Virus record (IMG/VR): IMGVR_UViG_3300032116_001640
Coordinates: 1-20,217 of that record
Length of the DNA stretch: 20,217 nucleotides
Strand: one strand, 5' to 3'
Source: a virus
The position numbers and the translations under genes are program-made. This document shows, piece by piece, positions 16,664-20,217 of this stretch (position 1 is the first letter of the stretch; each line of letters opens with the position of its first letter). The notes beneath the pieces are model-generated. The model did no database searches, was not told the DNA's origin, and saw only the letters and a program-made list of their open reading frames with translations.

Positions 16664-17462
16664 ATATAAAATAAGACTAAACAGCCTTGACAAGGAACTA
16701 GACATCCCAATTGAAATGAAATGGGATTTTCTTGAACGAGATCAAGCAATTGACCAATATCAACAGACGGTTCTTGAAGATGTTATTGGACCCCCTGTTG
16801 ATTTTGAGTTAACTAGATTCCCACATCAAGAGTATTATTCAAATATTACTAATTCATTTCTTACTAAAGTAAATTATGAGTTTTATTTTTTTGATACCGG
16901 AGACACAATAGCAAATACAACATCCTGGTATAATAGTTACGAATATGCTGGATTTACAGAAAAAGAAATCTATAGTTACATAAAACCTTTCACTAAATCT
17001 TTTTTTAAACTAGATTTTTATGATACAAGAAGTGAAACATCACAAAAAAACTATTTTACAATAATATTACCAGTACAACAAGGTGATTTTGATACTGTAA
17101 CAATATCAACATTTTTAACAAATGTTAAAATAAGGAAACCAAAATATGGACTTGATTACGTTGGGGATAAAGAGGGATTTTTCATTTATTGGCTTAGAGA
17201 AACTGACTATATAGATTTGGATGAATTTTATATGAGTGCAAAGTTTTTTAATGCTAGACAAGGAAGTTTTATTAGAATGATGAATGTCCCACAGTCAACT
17301 TTAGCTGGTAATTACTATACATTTAATAGTGAAGATTATTTTTATTACAAAGTAAAATTAGATTACACTAGTAGAAATTATGAAATCTTATCAACCTCAA
17401 CCGGAGATAGAGTTGGGACAGATATAAACCCAATACTTTGGTATGAATATGTAAATCCGTAA
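16650..17462 (+). CDS. Unknown 270-residue virion-type protein
   Basis: Not recognised. The ATG at 16650 lies inside the end of the previous gene (14-base overlap); a GTG two codons on is an alternative start. The N-terminal 60 residues are charged (IPIEMKWDFLERDQAIDQY, then DVIGPPVDFELTRFPHQEY), suggesting a docking arm. Residues 75-270 are beta-rich and aromatic, with NYEFYFFDTGDT, SYIKPFTKSFFKLDFYDT and GFFIYWLRETDYIDLDEFY. There is no signal peptide and no cysteine. The gene ends in a TAATG overlap with the PKD protein gene. Its place in an overlapping baseplate/tail cluster suggests a structural role; nothing more can be said. Confidence 0.77.
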   Translation: MSVSKYKIRLNSLDKELDIPIEMKWDFLERDQAIDQYQQTVLEDVIGPPVDFELTRFPHQEYYSNITNSFLTKVNYEFYFFDTGDTIANTTSWYNSYEYAGFTEKEIYSYIKPFTKSFFKLDFYDTRSETSQKNYFTIILPVQQGDFDTVTISTFLTNVKIRKPKYGLDYVGDKEGFFIYWLRETDYIDLDEFYMSAKFFNARQGSFIRMMNVPQSTLAGNYYTFNSEDYFYYKVKLDYTSRNYEILSTSTGDRVGTDINPILWYEYVNP

Positions 17463-18634
17463 TGCAAGACCAACGATACTATTTTAAAATATCACCAGAG
17501 AACATTATAGGTGACCTTGTTAGTTTTCCATATACAGGACAGACAGATATTTCTGTTCTGATAGATCCTTGTTGTCCAATAACATCAACAACTATAAATC
17601 AAATAACAGGAACAACTGGGGTTTACTTACCAATGTCCGTAGTTTTAAGTGGTGGTACAAATGGTGAATCTCTACTTTCTTGTCTTACAGTTCCTCTATT
17701 ATTTACTGAAAATATAAATGATTTAGGTTATTACACACCTTTTGATGGTGCAATATATCAAAAGGATGTTATGACAAATTTTATTTATTCGGCAAACACT
17801 TTAAATCCATACGATGTGATATTTCTTAACACATCAGAAACTGAGTATTTAAAATTTTTATCGTTTAATGTGTTTGTCCTTGATTGGGGCGATGGTAGCC
17901 CAACACAAAATGTTTCTACTTCCGGACCACTAACTCACATATACCCAACACAAAATAGTTCGTATGAAATTACATTAACAAGTTATTCACCTTGGGGTGT
18001 ATCAATTGTTAAAAAAGAAATAACCCTTCCATACACTGGTATTACAATATCAAACCCAAATGGAACTGCTTATTTTACACCGGTTGGTTGTAACTGGACT
18101 GGAACACCAATAAGTTATGATTATATATTTACTGGAGATTCAAATACGACCATTACAGACTATGACTCAAGTGGGTATACAACAACACCATTCACCGTAA
18201 CGGGATATACAAAAAGTTCAATAAATGATTTAAAACAATACGGACCAAAGATTAACTTATTTGGTGGTAAATTTAAATTAAATGTTCCAGTAACTGGGGG
18301 TACCGGGGTTCAAGGAATGGTAATTGGCCCAGATCCCACAAACACATATACTGCATATACAATTAATGACATTCTATACCTTGACTTCAATGACGGAACA
18401 ACGGTATATTCTGTACAATCATATGGGCTTGTGAGTAGTGATTATATTTTGACGGCAATTACTAAAAACGAAGCGTTACTTAATGTTATTGACGAACCAC
18501 AAATACAATCAAATTTATTTATGGAAAGAGGTAAGATATCCGGACTTGAGTCAATACAAAGACTTGGTGAAGTAGATAATTTGGGGGATATAAGTAAATA
18601 TGGATATGGATACTTTAAAGTTAAAAAAGATTAA
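17462..18634 (+). CDS. 390-residue virion-type protein with a PKD-like domain
   Basis: The ATG overlaps the previous stop (TAATG), implying coupled translation. Residues about 135-190 fit a PKD-type beta sandwich: FVLDWGDGS at 138-146 is the hallmark WGDG turn, followed by LTHIYPT at 157-163 and a final strand pair ending in KKEITLPYTG. PKD domains often support binding to cell-surface glycans or proteins. The N-terminal 130 residues include a CC pair (C37, C38) and a glycine-rich turn. The region after 190 is Thr/Gly-rich with a VTGGTGVQGMVIG stretch. The C-terminal 40 residues (GKISGLESIQRLGEVDNLGDISKYG) look like an attachment segment. A receptor-contacting or baseplate-decorating role is inferred. 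It has no signal peptide. A 45-base spacer follows. Confidence 0.8.
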   Translation: MQDQRYYFKISPENIIGDLVSFPYTGQTDISVLIDPCCPITSTTINQITGTTGVYLPMSVVLSGGTNGESLLSCLTVPLLFTENINDLGYYTPFDGAIYQKDVMTNFIYSANTLNPYDVIFLNTSETEYLKFLSFNVFVLDWGDGSPTQNVSTSGPLTHIYPTQNSSYEITLTSYSPWGVSIVKKEITLPYTGITISNPNGTAYFTPVGCNWTGTPISYDYIFTGDSNTTITDYDSSGYTTTPFTVTGYTKSSINDLKQYGPKINLFGGKFKLNVPVTGGTGVQGMVIGPDPTNTYTAYTINDILYLDFNDGTTVYSVQSYGLVSSDYILTAITKNEALLNVIDEPQIQSNLFMERGKISGLESIQRLGEVDNLGDISKYGYGYFKVKKD

Positions 18635-18640
18635 CTACAC

Positions 18641-18648
18641 TATTTATA
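18641..18648 (+). promoter_or_regulatory. TATTTATA promoter-like motif before the 302-residue gene
   Basis: Lies 39 bases upstream of the ATG at 18680 in the only spacer longer than 2 bases between 14897 and the window end. It has the same core as the motifs at 2167, 5519, 6460 and 8859. No terminator hairpin is visible in this spacer. Confidence 0.35.
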
Positions 18649-18679
18649 AAAAGATAAACAAAAGTAAAAACTAAACAAT

Positions 18680-19588
18680 ATGGCCACGGGAACATATGGA
18701 ACCATAAGACCAGCAGATGTATCACCAGAAGATGTTGATATAATACTAAATTATACACCATCAAGAGACGATACAAATAATTTTTTGTTAACAAAACTTG
18801 ACGCAAAAAATGTGCTAAGACCATATTTCCATAATACAAATACCGGAGGAAACAATGGTGTTGAAATTCTTGGTGGTTTATATAATTTAAAATTACCCGC
18901 TGATGTTTTTAATAAACTTGGAATATATACACTTTATATTAGACCGGCAGAAATTAGAACAAAAATTACAGATTGTGGTGTTTTATCAGCACTACCAAAT
19001 GTTAAAGGAATTGTAATTGATATTACAAATGTACCAACACAATTTAAAAATAAATTCGTTAACCAGGGACTTGTTGGTTTTAGAGTTGAGTATTTAAATG
19101 ATAATGGTACAAAAATTCCTAATTTCTTTAGATTAATTACCTCATCATTTTATTGTGAACCAATTTATCAAAATTTAACAAATACATCACAAAAAGTTAT
19201 TAGATATAGATATGTTGAAAACGCAACAAATTTAATTTTTTGTACATTATCACCATCAACATCACCAACAAACAAACCAAGCGCAACACCATTTATTGGA
19301 CAACCAAACCAGAATATCATAATAACAAACACATTCTTCAATCCAATAACAACGGAGATTGAAATAGTTGATCAAGATATCTCAACACTTGCAATTGCAC
19401 TTTATGGTAATCAAACCAAGTCAATTGATGATGGTATTTATACAATCTACGATACACAAAATAACATATATAAACAATACAATTTATATGAAATTCGTGA
19501 TCAATTTAATTCACTTCTTTATGAGGTTAGACAGGATCGTGGAACAAATATAGATTTTAGTAAAGCTTTTAATAATATTACTGGATAA
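18680..19588 (+). CDS. Unknown 302-residue virion-type protein
   Basis: Not recognised. It starts after a 45-base A-rich leader with no SD. Residues 1-185 are mixed alpha/beta (PADVSPEDVDIILNYTPSRDD, then a beta core with GIYTLYIRPAEIRTKI and VKGIVIDITNV). A flexible Ser/Thr/Pro linker (LSPSTSPTNKPSATP at about 190-204) separates it from a C-terminal region of about 95 residues rich in Ile, Tyr and Gln, probably a second beta domain. This two-domain form with a linker fits a baseplate or tail adaptor protein, but the role is inferred from neighbours. There is no signal peptide or membrane segment. It ends in a TAATG overlap with the last gene. Confidence 0.78.
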   Translation: MATGTYGTIRPADVSPEDVDIILNYTPSRDDTNNFLLTKLDAKNVLRPYFHNTNTGGNNGVEILGGLYNLKLPADVFNKLGIYTLYIRPAEIRTKITDCGVLSALPNVKGIVIDITNVPTQFKNKFVNQGLVGFRVEYLNDNGTKIPNFFRLITSSFYCEPIYQNLTNTSQKVIRYRYVENATNLIFCTLSPSTSPTNKPSATPFIGQPNQNIIITNTFFNPITTEIEIVDQDISTLAIALYGNQTKSIDDGIYTIYDTQNNIYKQYNLYEIRDQFNSLLYEVRQDRGTNIDFSKAFNNITG

Positions 19589-20217
19589 TGTCAAATAAAT
19601 TTACTTGTCCACCACAAGCATCAGGTCAAGGCTCATTTTCTGATAACTTAGTCGGCTTTCAATTAGTTGATGGAGGAGGTTTTACACAAGGAAATTTTCA
19701 GTTCACATCTTCATTATCTGAAAAACAAGATAGAAACTTTGAAATAGGTTCATTCTCGGACCCAATCTCACTTGACACAATGAATCTATCAAATAATTTG
19801 CAGTCAAGAATGATTGTTGCAAATAATTTTCAGATATACCCAAATTATGATTTAAGTGAAATTACAAACACAACAATTTATGGGTCGCTTAAATTAAGAT
19901 TCTCAAACTCAATACAAAGGATAATTAATTATTTTCCAGCGGCATTAGAGGTTAATAAATTTAGACCTGGTTATGTTGAGGGTAACACAGCACAAAATAT
20001 TATATACGATTCAGTAGATAATGAAACAGAACTTGAAATTCTACTAGACGCTATTAGTAATCCTTTTGGAATTGACTTTACAACAAACGCTGATAAAAAT
20101 ACTCAAGCATCTGAAATATACGTTTCAGACTTGAGGAATATGAAAAAAAATTATAACTATTACTCAATTTATTTAAACGAGGTTGAATACCCAATAAATG
20201 ATATTGTACCAACAACA
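19588..20217 (+). CDS. Unknown virion-type protein, N-terminal 210 codons (runs off the window)
   Basis: The ATG at 19588 overlaps the preceding stop (TAATG) and the frame stays open for 210 codons to the last base, so the gene is real and its 3' end lies outside. The N-terminus is Gly/Ser/Phe-rich (PPQASGQGSFSDNLVGFQLVDGGGFTQGNF). Then come SSLSEKQDRNFEIGSFSDPI, a probable beta region, and LRFSNSIQRIINYFPAALE at about 102-120, which looks helical. The visible part contains one cysteine (C7) and no membrane segment. Not recognised; position and coupling suggest a structural tail or baseplate component. Confidence 0.8.
   Translation, partial: MSNKFTCPPQASGQGSFSDNLVGFQLVDGGGFTQGNFQFTSSLSEKQDRNFEIGSFSDPISLDTMNLSNNLQSRMIVANNFQIYPNYDLSEITNTTIYGSLKLRFSNSIQRIINYFPAALEVNKFRPGYVEGNTAQNIIYDSVDNETELEILLDAISNPFGIDFTTNADKNTQASEIYVSDLRNMKKNYNYYSIYLNEVEYPINDIVPTT

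Overview
The window looks like part of a contractile-tailed (myovirus-type) bacteriophage genome with a T4-like gene set. It is AT-rich, about 98 % coding, and every gene is on the + strand. Recognisable parts are the end of a C5-cytosine DNA methyltransferase, a FEN-type 5'-3' exonuclease (T4 Rnh-like), a DnaB/gp41-type replicative helicase, an adenosylcobalamin-dependent (class II) ribonucleotide reductase, an HNH endonuclease, a small DUF5522 protein, gp25-type and gp6-type baseplate wedge proteins, and a run of large virion-type proteins. Thirteen of the fourteen visible start codons lack a Shine-Dalgarno sequence and follow A-rich leaders instead. Together with the DUF5522 gene, a family I associate with Bacteroidota, this suggests (but does not prove) a Bacteroidota host.

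Layout. (1) 1-5463, DNA modification, replication and nucleotide supply: methyltransferase, exonuclease and an unknown 147-residue gene overlap by a few bases, followed by helicase and nrdJ. An intrinsic terminator closes this block. (2) 5464-6460, a small cassette: HNH endonuclease plus DUF5522 gene, bounded by intrinsic terminators on both sides. A perfect 9-bp inverted repeat ends exactly at the HNH start codon and encloses a promoter-like TATTTATA. (3) 6461-20217, baseplate and tail: gp25-like, gp6-like, a 2005-residue giant, then five tightly packed genes of unknown function (587, 270, 390 and 302 residues, and a last one running off the window). One of these carries a PKD-type domain.

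How it fits together. The first block would supply dNTPs, the fork helicase and primer/flap processing for phage DNA synthesis, and methylate phage DNA. The third block would build the baseplate wedge and parts attached to it. In T4 the gene after gp6 is gp7, the wedge initiator. The giant gene sits in that place, but it contains a roughly 120-residue strongly hydrophobic centre followed by a CxxCxCxC cluster, which I do not know from gp7. A recurring TATTTAT motif occurs in five of the six longest spacers and may be a phage promoter element.

No tRNA, CRISPR array, insertion sequence or attachment site was seen. No gene-free stretch exceeds 90 bases.
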